41,870 bases of DNA from Bacteroidia bacterium (GTDB lineage: Bacteria > Bacteroidota > Bacteroidia > Chitinophagales > UBA2359). Below the pieces are notes generated by a model. That model was not told the DNA's origin. It saw nothing but the letters and a program-made list of their open reading frames with translations, and searched no databases. Each line of letters opens with the position of its first letter. Positions within the stretch are counted from its first letter, which is position 1. Where the stretch lies: the NCBI GenBank assembly GCA_030427245.1, contig JAUHXA010000060.1:1-41870 (forward strand), read 5' to 3'. The position numbers and the translations under genes are program-made. Of the stretch, positions 1 through 9,093 are shown in pieces.

Positions 1-377
1 ACACTCAATTTATTTGGACTTTGGACGAAAGTAAACTTTGTCCTACGCTATTGCTATTGCCCTTTCAGGGTAGCTTACTAACGACTGATTCGTGACACAC
101 TCAATTTATTTGGACTTTGGACGAAAGAAGTGAGAAGCGGGAGATGAGATGTAAAAAACTGAAAATCAAATATTTATTTGTCGTACAGTGGTATAGTATT
201 GGACATAGTGAAACCGTAGTCTGTCTGTGAAAGATGCGGTCATGATAGAGAGAGAATAAGCAATTTTTGAAATGGAGATATTGGATATTTGTGAAAAACA
301 CAAATAAATATATTTATGCCCTGTTGTAACATTTTACTTGTTGAGATCGTCACCCAAACGAACCATAAGACAATAAA
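1..377. repeat. Intergenic region with 31-bp direct repeat and heptamer tract
   Basis: I see no convincing gene here. A 31-bp sequence occurs twice as a perfect direct repeat, at 1-31 and 97-127. It contains the word GGACTTTGGACGAAAG, which also occurs on both strands near 9.1-9.26 kb. After the second copy (about 112-150) the sequence continues as degenerate 7-base units beginning with GA (GACTTTG, GACGAAA, GAAGTGA, GAAGCGG, GAGATGA). This matches other heptamer tracts in the window. The rest of the stretch is AT-rich and would contain the promoter of the downstream membrane-protein gene, but I cannot place it. Confidence 0.7.
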
Positions 378-1052
378 ATGAATTCAAACAAAGAAACAGG
401 AAGAATTGTAGGAATATTGCTATTGCTTACTTTTATCATGGGTGTGTCTATTTACCAATTTTTACGAGGTCCCATAGTTTTTGCAGAGGATTATCTTACT
501 ATCACCTCTTTGAACTCCAATCAGATTATCACCTCCATACTTCTTGGATTTTTGAGTGGCACGATATCAATTGTTATTGCGGTGATTCTATTGCCTGTAT
601 TTAAGGCATATAGCGATAGGTTAGCGTATTTGTATGTGGCATTTTGCATATTGAATTTTATGGCCCTTACGCTTGAAAACTACGGCGCTTTGTCGTTAAT
701 GGAATTGAGTAATGAGTTTGTTATAAATGGAGCTGGCAACAATGATTTTTTTCAGCATATGGGAGCTGTATTTTACGAAAACCACAAATGGACACATTAC
801 ATATATCTGCTAATCTCTTGTCTTCCAGTTTTTGTTTTGTACTACACCCTATTTTACTCTAAGCTAATCCCAAGAGTTATCTCAATCTTTGGACTTATAG
901 CAGTTCTGTTAATGTTTATTGAAGTTGTAATTTCGATATATGGAGTAAGTACTAACATGAATTTGATGATTCCTATGGGATTGATTCAATTGTTTCTTCC
1001 CTTTTGGTTAATAATTAAAGGATTGAAGAACAACACCATCAATCATGTTTGA
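378..1052 (+). CDS. DUF4386-like integral membrane protein
   Basis: This is a 224-residue, very hydrophobic protein with about six predicted membrane helices: near residues 10-30, 50-75, 80-105, 140-162, 165-188 and 195-216. The N-terminus (a short polar start followed by GRIVGILLLLTFIMG) and the helix spacing resemble the DUF4386 family, whose biochemical role is unknown. No catalytic motif is visible. It stands alone on the plus strand after a repeat-rich region and before the damaged esterase gene, so context gives no function. The family call rests on overall pattern and is moderate. Confidence 0.6.
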   Translation: MNSNKETGRIVGILLLLTFIMGVSIYQFLRGPIVFAEDYLTITSLNSNQIITSILLGFLSGTISIVIAVILLPVFKAYSDRLAYLYVAFCILNFMALTLENYGALSLMELSNEFVINGAGNNDFFQHMGAVFYENHKWTHYIYLLISCLPVFVLYYTLFYSKLIPRVISIFGLIAVLLMFIEVVISIYGVSTNMNLMIPMGLIQLFLPFWLIIKGLKNNTINHV

Positions 1053-1290
1053 GACCGATTCCTCAAAATATTTCAGAGAAACTCTCGCATTAGTGGTCGA
1101 AATTCTTTATTGGAGAACCAGGGCTTCATTTTGGCTTTAGCTTTTGAAATGTACGACCATCATATAATTGTCCAATATTATAGCCTATATGAATTTACAG
1201 ATATGGTCAGAAAAAAGCGTTTAAAATTAACTTCAAAAGCCTAATTTCGTCCTATTTACCTTTCGAGGTGCATATAAAATACTAGGAAGA

Positions 1291-1987
1291 ATGAAGATAA
1301 CGTACATCATATTTTTGGTCGTACTACTATACATTTTTAATTCAACCACAAAAGGCACAAAGAAAACAAAAGTAAAGAACTGAAATTCAACCATCTCTTT
1401 TGTGCCCTTTTGATACTTTTGTGGTTCAAAAATCATTTTGTACAGTAGTATGATTTTTGGTATTAATCCAGAGTGCGACATGCAGTGGACAAGGCATAGC
1501 ATCATTTGAAGATTTCAAAAAGGAGGTGAGAACGCATTGGACAAAAGGCGACCATTCCAAATCAATTGAACTTCTGCTCGAAGGAAGAAATATCTATGAG
1601 GAGGATATAGAGCAGCATTTAATCACCTATTATTTGGGACTTCTCTACCTTGAAGTGGATGATTATGAAAAATGTTTCGAGGCATTTAATAGTGGTTTTG
1701 ACCGACTTTTTTTCTTTTCATTTTGGCCAAGTCACCTTTCAAAAATGGAACAAGACTCTATCGGAAAGCAAGTTATAGAAAGAAACAATGCGAATAAATC
1801 TATTTACCAAAAAAACGCCTCTGCCAAATATGAGGTGATTCTTCCTAAAAACTACAACCCAGAAACGACCTATCCATTGTTGTACTTTTTTCATGGAAAC
1901 AATAGCAATCTTGAATACTTACAAAGCAAGTTTCAAAATATCGAATTATTGGAGGAGGTAGTGATAGTGTTGGCTCAATCGTGTTAA
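1291..1987 (+). pseudogene. Secreted TPR/esterase gene disrupted by a small element and 3' truncated
   Basis: An ATG at 1291 opens a frame reading MKITYIIFLV. The frame then runs into a 133-bp inverted-repeat element and stops. Beyond the element the frame resumes as FLVLIQSATCSGQ. Removing the element and one copy of its 9-bp flanking repeat restores a continuous signal peptide, MKITYIIFLVLIQSATCSGQ. The following region has helical, TPR-like sequence (about residues 30-80 of the restored protein) and then the start of an alpha/beta-hydrolase esterase domain (ILPKNYNPETTYPLLYFFHG). The frame ends at 1987, before any nucleophile, Asp or His of the catalytic triad could occur, so the 3' end is lost as well. 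A TTG at 1457 could start a 176-residue product, but it would lack a usable secretion signal. The family assignment is inferred from the short hydrolase segment. Confidence 0.75.
1311..1461. mobile_element. MITE-like inverted-repeat element with 9-bp target duplication
   Basis: The element proper spans 1320-1452. Its ends are imperfect terminal inverted repeats: the left end reads CGTACTACTATACA and the complement of the right end reads CATACTACTGTACA. The similarity continues inward with gaps (AACCACAAAAG and GGCACAAA on both arms). The 9-mer ATTTTTGGT occurs directly outside both ends, at 1311-1319 and 1453-1461, as expected for a target-site duplication. The inside has no ORF, so the element would depend on a transposase made elsewhere. 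The insertion lies in the signal-peptide codons of the esterase pseudogene and shifts its frame. I saw no second copy in this window. Confidence 0.75.
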
Positions 1988-2156
1988 AAAAAAGTCATTA
2001 TGAAATTAACTTTTTTTCAGCATACTACAAAATTTTGTCCTGCAAAAAATTGCTTCTCCAATCGCATAAAAATATTTTCTCGTAATTTTACCGCATAGTT
2101 TACGTAGAAGACATAAGCATTTGAAACGCAATTATTAACACAAACACGACCAAACA

Positions 2157-3128
2157 ATGCCTTACATCAAAAATTCTTCTTACAACAAAATTCCTCGTTG
2201 GCAGTTCAATCGTCACCTTCAAACCATGATGCCCAGCATGTTTCGCAAAGTAGAAGGAATAGATTATGAACGAGAGCGATTGGAAATAGACGATGGGGAT
2301 TTTTTGGATTTGGATTGGGTCAAAAAAGGTAGCTCACAGTTGGTAATTGTTTCACATGGTTTGGAAGGACATTCTGATCGCCACTATGTCAAGGGAATGG
2401 TTAAATCTTTTGCGGGAAATGGTTGGGATGCATTGGCTTGGAATTGTAGGACTTGCAGTGGTGAAATGAACCGATTGCCGAGAATGTATCATCATGGAGC
2501 GACCGAAGATTTGAAGGCCGTGGTTGACCATATTTTACAAAAACACAAGCAATACGAAAACATTGCATTGGTCGGATTCAGTATGGGAGGAAGTTTGACA
2601 TTGAAGTATTTAGGAGAGCAAGCAAAGAATGTTTCACCACGCATCAAAGGAGCAGTCGCAATCTCTGTTCCCTTCAATTTAGTAGCAAGTTTACCCACCA
2701 TTCACGCACCCTCCAATTGGATTTACAAAAAACGTTTTTTGCGAAAACTGGCTCGAAAAGTACGTGCCAAAGCCGAACTGTTTCCCGAATTGATTCAGCT
2801 TGAAGGCTTAGACAAAATCACCACCTTCAATGAATTTGACAGCCGCTACACTGCCCCATTACATGGCTTCAAAGATGCTCCTGATTTCTACCAAAAAGTC
2901 AGCGCACATCAATACGCAGTTCACATTGAAGTGCCGACTTTGATTCTCAATGCTGCCAACGATCCTTTATTGCCGAAAGAATGTTACCCGATCGAATTGG
3001 CAAACACCCACCCATACATTCACCTCGAAATCCCCAAAAAAGGAGGACACGTAGGATTTATGTTGCCCAATAGTGAATTGACATGGGCCGACAAACGAGC
3101 ATTGGAATTTGTGGAGGAAATGCTGTGA
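2157..3128 (+). CDS. yheT: YheT-family alpha/beta-fold hydrolase
   Basis: This 323-residue protein is the usual length for the YheT/UPF0017 (ABHD1/3-like) family of cytoplasmic alpha/beta hydrolases, thought to be esterases acting on lipid-like esters. Family hallmarks are visible: an N-terminal RHLQTMMPS segment (about 19-27), an oxyanion-loop SHGLEGHSD (66-74), the nucleophile elbow GFSMGG (140-145, Ser142), the acid in NAANDPLLP (Asp269) and the catalytic His in GGHVGF (His298). The ATG at 2157 gives the conserved N-terminus. No signal peptide is present. Neighbours are co-directional but 230 bp away from the next gene, so no operon is implied. The substrate is unknown. Confidence 0.88.
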   Translation: MPYIKNSSYNKIPRWQFNRHLQTMMPSMFRKVEGIDYERERLEIDDGDFLDLDWVKKGSSQLVIVSHGLEGHSDRHYVKGMVKSFAGNGWDALAWNCRTCSGEMNRLPRMYHHGATEDLKAVVDHILQKHKQYENIALVGFSMGGSLTLKYLGEQAKNVSPRIKGAVAISVPFNLVASLPTIHAPSNWIYKKRFLRKLARKVRAKAELFPELIQLEGLDKITTFNEFDSRYTAPLHGFKDAPDFYQKVSAHQYAVHIEVPTLILNAANDPLLPKECYPIELANTHPYIHLEIPKKGGHVGFMLPNSELTWADKRALEFVEEML

Positions 3129-3358
3129 ATAGGCAAATAGAGTTCAAATCATACCTCAACCATCGTCTATCATAAATCTTACATCCAGTGCAGAAAAAAC
3201 CTCTGCATCACCGTACCTCTGTGTTCCTTCAAAAAAATTAGTATTTTTGGACAAAGAAATTTTGTTCGGAAACATGCTTACAGTGACTTGGCTCTCTCCA
3301 TACGTCAAAATAAGCAAGCATCCATAGCAACAATAGCAAATAAAGTATCATTAGAAAC

Positions 3359-4909
3359 ATGACCGATAAACAAACACAGTTCAAGCAATACATTGAAGAA
3401 GGTTATAAATTTGAAGGCGAGCATATTATTTTAGGCACAGCCATTTTGGACGAAGAAGCCCTACAGGAAACGCTCATCAAAGCACCTTTAAAATCCTTCA
3501 ATCGGCATGGACTCATTGCAGGAGCAACAGGAACAGGAAAAACCAAAACGATTCAATTGATTACCGAAGCCTTGTCTTCTGAAAGTGTATCGGTATTGGT
3601 GATGGACATCAAGGGCGACTTGAGTGGCTTGGCAGCAGAGGGTAATTTCCACCGTAAAATATTGGAGCGACACGACAAAATCGGAATTCCTTTTGAACCC
3701 ACCGCTTTTCCAGTAGAATTACTCAGTTTGTCGGGCGAAAAAGGCGCAAAATTGCGGGCTACGGTCTCGGAGTTTGGCCCTATCTTGTTCTCTAAAATAT
3801 TGGGTTTGAATGAAACTCAATCGGGCATCGTGTCCATTATCTTCAAATACTGCGACGACAATCAACTACCTCTTTTAGACCTCAAAGACTTCAAAAAAGT
3901 ATTGCATTTTGCGACCAACGATGGAAAGGATGAACTACAAGAAATGTATGGTAGTATTTCACCCGCTTCGGCTGGGGCGATTTTGCGGCGAATAGTCGAA
4001 TTGGAGCAACAAGGCGGTGACAACTTTTTTGGAGAGCCTTCTTTTGAAGTAGAGGATTTACTGCGAGTGGGTGATGATGGCAAAGGCATGATTTCCATTT
4101 TGCGCTTGACCGATTTGCAGGACAAGCCCAAGTTGTTTTCGACCTTTATGCTTTGTTTGTTGGCCGAAATTTACGCCAAATTTCCCGAAGAAGGAGATGT
4201 CGGACGACCCAAATTGGTGGTATTCATTGACGAAGCCCACCTAATTTTCAACGAAGCCTCCAAAGCCCTGTTGAACCAAATCGAAAGCATAGTCAAGTTG
4301 ATTCGCTCCAAAGGCGTAGGCTTGTTTTTCTGTACCCAAAATCCAACCGATGTGCCAGATGCCGTTTTGAGTCAGTTAGGAATGAAAGTACAACACGCCC
4401 TTCGTGCCTTCACCGCCAAAGACCGCAAAAACATCAAACTCACCGCCGAAAACTACCCACTTTCGGACTATTACGAAACCGATGAAATGTTGACTTCTCT
4501 TGGAATTGGTGAAGCGGCCATTACCGTTTTGGATGAAAAAGGACGACCTACACCTCTGGCTGCAACGCTCTTGCGTGCGCCTCGTTCTCGTATGGATGTG
4601 CTGACCGAAGAAGAAATAGATGCTTTGGTAGGGAAATCTCGCATTGCCCGATTATACAATCGAGAAGTCGACCGTGAAAGTGCCTACGAAATTTTGACCG
4701 CCAAACTGAAAGCCGCAGAAGAAATGGCCGCAAAAGAAGCCGAAGAAGAAAAGTCGAGCAGTAGTTCAAGTCGCCGTAGCACAAAAGAAGAAGAGGGATT
4801 TATAGAATCCATGTCTAAAAATACAATGGTGCGTCAATTGGGACGTACGATTACAAGAGAATTAACCAGAAGTCTTTTAGGAGTTTTTGGTATCAAAAGC
4901 AGAAGGTAA
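3359..4909 (+). CDS. yjgR: HerA/YjgR-like ATPase (DUF853)
   Basis: This 516-residue soluble ATPase matches the DUF853/YjgR family of HerA-FtsK-type P-loop proteins. The Walker A motif is GATGTGKT (55-62) and Walker B is VVFIDEAHLIF (about 288-298). The segment FFCTQNPTDVPDAVLSQLG, with the downstream Arg-rich HALRAFTAKDRK, corresponds to the sensor and arginine-finger part of the hexameric fold. The C-terminus has an acidic/serine linker (EEEKSSSSSS) followed by the conserved QLGRTITRELTRSLLGVFG tail seen in this family. The biological role is undefined; DNA or protein translocation is assumed from the fold. It is monocistronic and followed by a heptamer microsatellite. Confidence 0.9.
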   Translation: MTDKQTQFKQYIEEGYKFEGEHIILGTAILDEEALQETLIKAPLKSFNRHGLIAGATGTGKTKTIQLITEALSSESVSVLVMDIKGDLSGLAAEGNFHRKILERHDKIGIPFEPTAFPVELLSLSGEKGAKLRATVSEFGPILFSKILGLNETQSGIVSIIFKYCDDNQLPLLDLKDFKKVLHFATNDGKDELQEMYGSISPASAGAILRRIVELEQQGGDNFFGEPSFEVEDLLRVGDDGKGMISILRLTDLQDKPKLFSTFMLCLLAEIYAKFPEEGDVGRPKLVVFIDEAHLIFNEASKALLNQIESIVKLIRSKGVGLFFCTQNPTDVPDAVLSQLGMKVQHALRAFTAKDRKNIKLTAENYPLSDYYETDEMLTSLGIGEAAITVLDEKGRPTPLAATLLRAPRSRMDVLTEEEIDALVGKSRIARLYNREVDRESAYEILTAKLKAAEEMAAKEAEEEKSSSSSSRRSTKEEEGFIESMSKNTMVRQLGRTITRELTRSLLGVFGIKSRR

Positions 4910-4924
4910 AAATCTTAGGTCAAA

Positions 4925-4994
4925 CTTCCTGCTTCCTGCTTCCTGCTTCCTGCTTCCTGCTTCCTGCTTCCTGCTTCCTGCTTCCTGCTTCCTA
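4925..4994. repeat. Heptanucleotide microsatellite (CTTCCTG)n
   Basis: Nine perfect tandem copies of CTTCCTG run from 4925 to 4987, followed by one imperfect copy CTTCCTA. The array fills the gap between the convergent yjgR-like gene and the secreted hydrolase gene, and ends 2 bp before the latter's stop codon. On the other strand the unit reads CAGGAAG, related to the GGATGTA/GGATGCA units between etfB and etfA. Confidence 0.95.
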
Positions 4995-4996
4995 CA

Positions 4997-5731
4997 TCAT
5001 AGATAAGTTTCAACCACTTTGCCTTGCAACCACTTCAACAGCATTTTATCCGGCAAGGCTTTGCCGACAATTCGGTATTTGGATTTCTTTAAAACCTTTG
5101 ACTTCAATGGGTTTTCTGCTTGAATTCCACTGCGTAATGATTTTGCAGAGTGAATAAACTGTGCCTTACCATTTTTGACCAGCATCAGCCCAACATGCGT
5201 ATCCAAACCCACGATGTATAAACCATCCCCCATACCGATGACCGATTTTACAAAACTTTTAATCGGTTTGTGACGAAAGCGCTGGATGTCCTTTTCATCG
5301 GCAAAAGTTTTGACTATCTTCTCCGAAGCCTGTTGCGCCAATTTCACACGTTCTACTTCAAAACCTGCGTCTCTCAAAATGGTACTCACAAAATACCCAC
5401 AGGCAATTTTTCCTTGACGAGGCATTTCAGTCGTTCCACTGTATGCCCAACGAGTGCCCTTCCAATAAGGATAGAGTTGATTTTCGATGTTCTCCAAAAT
5501 GTGCTGTCGAGTCGCTTCCAGCACTTCGTTTTTTGCAGTTTGGCTATAGGCTTTACTATAAGCAAGCTGAAAATCTTCTTGCTGCAATTTGAGTTCCCAC
5601 AAAGTTTTTTGATATTGATTGGAAGGAGGAGCTATCGCTACTGCAATAGAGTCCATAGGTGTTTGAAGGAGGTAAAAAAAGAAGAGGATGGAAAACATCA
5701 TCCCCAAACGCCACGATAAACGAAGAATCAT
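4997..5731 (-). CDS. Secreted NlpC/P60-like (Cys/His) hydrolase candidate
   Basis: The 244-residue product starts with a hydrophobic export segment (residues 8-24, MMFSILFFFYLLQ). Its mature part has a Cys followed by a His in the order and surroundings of papain-like NlpC/P60 or CHAP amidases: ACGYFVSTILRDAGF (Cys111) and LDTHVGLMLV (His179), followed by FIHSA. The sequence MPRQGKIACGYFVS looks like the start of the catalytic helix carrying the nucleophile. The most likely role is a peptidoglycan or peptide amidase in the periplasm or at the surface, but it is not a textbook NlpC/P60 sequence. It converges with the yjgR-like gene. A TACCTTTG -7 element lies at 5782-5789, about 50 bp upstream of the start. 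Confidence 0.6.
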   Translation of the reverse strand: MILRLSWRLGMMFSILFFFYLLQTPMDSIAVAIAPPSNQYQKTLWELKLQQEDFQLAYSKAYSQTAKNEVLEATRQHILENIENQLYPYWKGTRWAYSGTTEMPRQGKIACGYFVSTILRDAGFEVERVKLAQQASEKIVKTFADEKDIQRFRHKPIKSFVKSVIGMGDGLYIVGLDTHVGLMLVKNGKAQFIHSAKSLRSGIQAENPLKSKVLKKSKYRIVGKALPDKMLLKWLQGKVVETYL

Positions 5732-5781
5732 AAAAGAAAACAGCTAAATAAATAAGTAAAATGAATCAAAAAGTATGCCTG

Positions 5782-5789
5782 CAAAGGTA
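5782..5789 (-). promoter_or_regulatory. Candidate -7 promoter element (TACCTTTG)
   Basis: On the minus strand the octamer TACCTTTG fits the Bacteroidota -7 consensus TAnnTTTG and is followed by GCA, a common continuation. It would start transcription about 43 bp before the ATG of the secreted hydrolase gene. No TTTG is found at the expected -33 distance, so support is only from the -7 box. Confidence 0.4.
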
Positions 5790-5872
5790 AGAATAAAGAA
5801 TTGGAGTAAGGTTAAATGTAGCAGATAGAGAAAAGTAATTAATTCATCAAATAGCGTTTCTAAAGGCATTAA

Positions 5873-6064
5873 CTAAACATCCACAGCACCCTTCAAAGCC
5901 TCAAAATTCATTACCAATTCCACAACAGATTCTTCCTCAATAGAATGTGGGCATTTATCTTGTGAACAACAAACAGCATCTGTACAAGAAACAATCCCTA
6001 CAAAAATTATCATTACCATTGCTATACTTAGCAGCCATCTTACTTGAGTTCGGATTCGTAGCAT
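5873..6064 (-). CDS. Small Cys-rich lipoprotein, unknown function
   Basis: The open frame extends upstream to 6172, but the ATG at 6064 is preferred because it gives a normal lipoprotein signal: MLRIRTQVRWLLSIAMVM followed by a lipobox-like VGIVSC. The mature part would be only about 37 residues and contains several Cys (VCCSQDKC) and an acidic C-terminus. I do not recognise a family. Possible roles such as metal binding or a redox-active surface peptide are speculation from the clustered Cys residues. It is followed by about 140 bp before the next minus-strand gene. Confidence 0.5.
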   Translation of the reverse strand: MLRIRTQVRWLLSIAMVMIIFVGIVSCTDAVCCSQDKCPHSIEEESVVELVMNFEALKGAVDV

Positions 6065-6455
6065 AAGGGCTTTATATTTAGGATTTGAAAACTGAATTGA
6101 ATTGAAGTCTAAAAGTACCACTTGCCTTTCCTTTTTACAACTACATAAATGTGTGCATTTTCTTTTTGTCATGAATTTGTAAATTAATTTTTGATACCTT
6201 AAAAAAAATGCTTAATTTTATGGGTCAAAATCGCCCCTCTATTTTTTAATCTCACCCTTCTCACTTTTTTTACCAATTTCTCCCGTCCATTTACATTTTT
6301 TAAGGCAAACTAAAATATTAGATTAACCACTCGGCAAATCCGAATGATTCGCTTACATAGTATTATTTGAATCCGATTAAAAGCGGGTCACGTTTGAATT
6401 TGTCTAACCTATTTTATCAACCTCTACCCACGATAGAAAACTAAAATCACAAGCC
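6065..6455. other. Divergent intergenic region
   Basis: About 390 bp separate the small lipoprotein gene (minus) from the large T9SS cargo gene (plus). The minus frame continues open to 6172, but its extra N-terminus is basic and Cys-rich, not protein-like in the family sense. The only structure I can support is a promoter candidate for the plus-strand gene at 6366-6396. Confidence 0.5.
6366..6396 (+). promoter_or_regulatory. Candidate promoter of the T9SS cargo gene
   Basis: TTTG at 6366-6369 is followed after 19 bp by CACGTTTG (6389-6396), which matches the Bacteroidota -33/-7 pair TTTG / TAnnTTTG except for the first T. Transcription would start near 6403 and give a leader of about 53 nt before the ATG at 6456. 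Confidence 0.4.
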
Positions 6456-9089
6456 ATGAAAAAGTTGTATGTTTTTGTAATTGGAGTTCTATTCACACCC
6501 TTTTGCTTTGGACAAGTATGGACAGGTACAATTGACAACAATTGGAGCAATCCCCAAAATTGGAATCCTAACGGAATCCCAACTGCCCGTATAGAAATTC
6601 CACTCACCAACAATCCACCTCAAATAGTCGAAGTAATTCCCGCTGTTCAATCCCTCACCCTCAAAGAAGGCGCAACTCTCAGCATTGCAGAAAATGGTGT
6701 TTTGACCATCCTAAACGAAAGCACCTCTATTGCACTAAACAACGAAGGCACAATTCACAATCACGGGAGCATTTTGATTGAAGAAGCCTCTTCTTTTGGC
6801 ATCAGCAACGATGGCACGCTCATAAACGATGGCATTATCGAATCAAACAATATGGGTATGCATGGGCTATTCAATTTCAAAACTCTAACCAACAATGGAC
6901 AAATAAAAATCCTAAATGCTCATCAAACGGGCATCGAAAACACAGGCACTTTTGAAAATAGTATTACTGCGACTATTCACATTGAAGCAAGTGATAGTAT
7001 TGGTTTGAGAAACTACGGCAGTTTCAACAATCTCGGCAACATCGAAATTTTGGAATCCAGCGTTTTTGCCCTTCAAAATGTGAGTACCTTCAATAATTAC
7101 GGTAGCTTGTCTATCCATACAACTCTTAGAGAAGGCATGACCAACCACAGCGTATTCAACAATTTTGGAACAGTCAGCATTGAAGCATCGAATCGAGCAG
7201 CTTTTATCAATTATTCAGATGTGACGAATGATGGACAATGGAATATCATAAATCCTCGATTGCAGGGAATGATGAACTATCGAAACATCACCAATAATGG
7301 TGCAATTAACATTCAAAACAGCGATAAAAACGGCATCGAAAATCTGACCTTTTTTGAAAATAACGGCACAATTGAGATATACAATTCCAAAAATGTGGGC
7401 ATCTTCAATGCCGCAACTTTTATCAATCACCATGTATTGAATATTGATAAATCTACTACAGCAGGCGTATGGTCACAGGTCAAATTTGAAAATCATGGAG
7501 AAATGAACGTCAGCAATACCACTTGGTCGGGAATTGCTAATTTGGGAATTTTCACCAATTTTCAAACCCTTCAAATCACCAACACCTTCAATAGAGGAAT
7601 CGAAAACCAATCTACTTTCACCAATGAAAAGTGCGCCGTAATTCGCATGGACGATTCGATTGTCAATGGACAAAACAGCGACATTGTCAATTGGGGATTT
7701 ATCTCCATCAGTTTTGAAGGAGACAATTGGAATCAAAGTAATATTACCAATCACGGCATCATTGAAGATTTAAACGATAGCTTTGGTACACAGCCTATCA
7801 ATAATTTAGGAATGATTGTCAGTCCGATTCAAATATGTCAAAATCAAATATTAGGCCTTGCCATCAAAAGAGGAGATGCTCCCAATCTATCCGCAACAGA
7901 AATTTGGTATCAAAATGTAGAACATACACTTTCTGCGGGTTTCTACAATTCTACCGAAAATGAATATTCAACAAACCTCCCAATGGGCGATCATCATCTC
8001 TATTTTGAAATCACCGACTTAGCAAACGGTTGTACCTTCCCTATCGAAGCCAAACTGAATATAGCTGAAGACCCTTCCATTGAAGTAGTCGCAGAGCATC
8101 TTAATTGTTTTGGAGACAACAGCGGTAGCATTTCGATTACTGCAAGCGGCGGCTCAAACGAGTACGATTTTTTATGGGCAAACGAAAATCTAACAGGTAA
8201 TTTACTGGTGGATTTGCCTGCTGATGAATATGAAATTACGGTCATAGATGTAAAAAGTCAATGTAGCATCACCGAAAACATCATTCTTTCTGAACCTCCG
8301 ATTATTTCGACCAACTTTGAACAACTGGAATGGGCAAGCGCCCCTCCAATGGACAAACACAAATTCAGCCTTGAAATTGAAGGAGGAACAGCACCTTACC
8401 AATTCGATTTAAGCACCGAAACCGAAGAGGTAGATGTGAACATTTCTGAATCAGCCAATCACCAACTCGAAATTCAAGCTTCACCTTTTGACCCTTGGAA
8501 CTTAGAAATCACCGATGCCAATGGATGTGCCTATCATTTCCATTTGGGAGCAGACGGGGATGATGATATCAACTTGCCCATTATCCAAACAGCAGTCATC
8601 ATCAATGAAAGCGACTTGGGGGAAGGAGATGGAGAAATCCAAATAACTGTGGAAGGAGGGGATACTTCGTGTGGAGGTTATACCTACACTTGGTCAAATG
8701 GAGACATTGATTCGGAGTTAGATTATTTATTTTCAGGAGGCTATGAAGTAGTGATTACCGACTGTGATGGCAATACGACCAGCGCTTATATAAATTTGGA
8801 GCGAGAGGGTGAAGTAGGCAATAACCGAAAGGTGATGAAAATATTTCCCAACCCTGCGGTAGATTGGACAAAATTGAGGATCATTTCGGAAAATGTGGAT
8901 GAAGTACTGGTTCGACTTTTCGACACCAACAATCAACTGATTCGCAATATTTATGAGGGGGAAATAGAAGGAGAAATCGTATATGAAATGGATTTGGATC
9001 TTCGAGGTTTGCCGAATGGAGTCTATTATGTTCATTTGACAACTCCTTCGGGCATCAGTATTTCGGAGCGAATAATGACGATAAAGTGA
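6456..9089 (+). CDS. Secreted T9SS cargo protein with 22-residue solenoid and SprB-like repeat
   Basis: This 877-residue secreted protein has a signal peptide MKKLYVFVIGVLFTPFCFGQ. Residues about 95-450 are a tandem array of 22-residue units with the pattern NxxxFxNxGxIxIxNSxxxGI, strongly suggesting a right-handed beta-solenoid. A following segment (about 545-615, starting CFGDNSGSISITASGG) resembles the SprB repeat found in gliding adhesins, and a related domain occurs near residue 720. The last 85 residues (IFPNPAVDWTKLRI through SGISISERIMTIK) form a type A T9SS sorting domain, so the protein should cross the outer membrane and be attached to the surface or released. The likely role is adhesion or matrix binding. 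No enzyme motif is visible. Confidence 0.88.
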   Translation: MKKLYVFVIGVLFTPFCFGQVWTGTIDNNWSNPQNWNPNGIPTARIEIPLTNNPPQIVEVIPAVQSLTLKEGATLSIAENGVLTILNESTSIALNNEGTIHNHGSILIEEASSFGISNDGTLINDGIIESNNMGMHGLFNFKTLTNNGQIKILNAHQTGIENTGTFENSITATIHIEASDSIGLRNYGSFNNLGNIEILESSVFALQNVSTFNNYGSLSIHTTLREGMTNHSVFNNFGTVSIEASNRAAFINYSDVTNDGQWNIINPRLQGMMNYRNITNNGAINIQNSDKNGIENLTFFENNGTIEIYNSKNVGIFNAATFINHHVLNIDKSTTAGVWSQVKFENHGEMNVSNTTWSGIANLGIFTNFQTLQITNTFNRGIENQSTFTNEKCAVIRMDDSIVNGQNSDIVNWGFISISFEGDNWNQSNITNHGIIEDLNDSFGTQPINNLGMIVSPIQICQNQILGLAIKRGDAPNLSATEIWYQNVEHTLSAGFYNSTENEYSTNLPMGDHHLYFEITDLANGCTFPIEAKLNIAEDPSIEVVAEHLNCFGDNSGSISITASGGSNEYDFLWANENLTGNLLVDLPADEYEITVIDVKSQCSITENIILSEPPIISTNFEQLEWASAPPMDKHKFSLEIEGGTAPYQFDLSTETEEVDVNISESANHQLEIQASPFDPWNLEITDANGCAYHFHLGADGDDDINLPIIQTAVIINESDLGEGDGEIQITVEGGDTSCGGYTYTWSNGDIDSELDYLFSGGYEVVITDCDGNTTSAYINLEREGEVGNNRKVMKIFPNPAVDWTKLRIISENVDEVLVRLFDTNNQLIRNIYEGEIEGEIVYEMDLDLRGLPNGVYYVHLTTPSGISISERIMTIK

Positions 9090-9093
9090 TTTT

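Noticed and set aside
3180-3240. Possible repeat with ACCTCTGTGTTCC words
   Set aside because: Only short matches to common bacterial intergenic words; no second copy or defined ends in the window.
4925-4994. Heptamer array as a CRISPR or phase-variation tract inside a gene
   Set aside because: The units are contiguous without spacers, and the array lies between two stop codons, so it cannot shift a reading frame.
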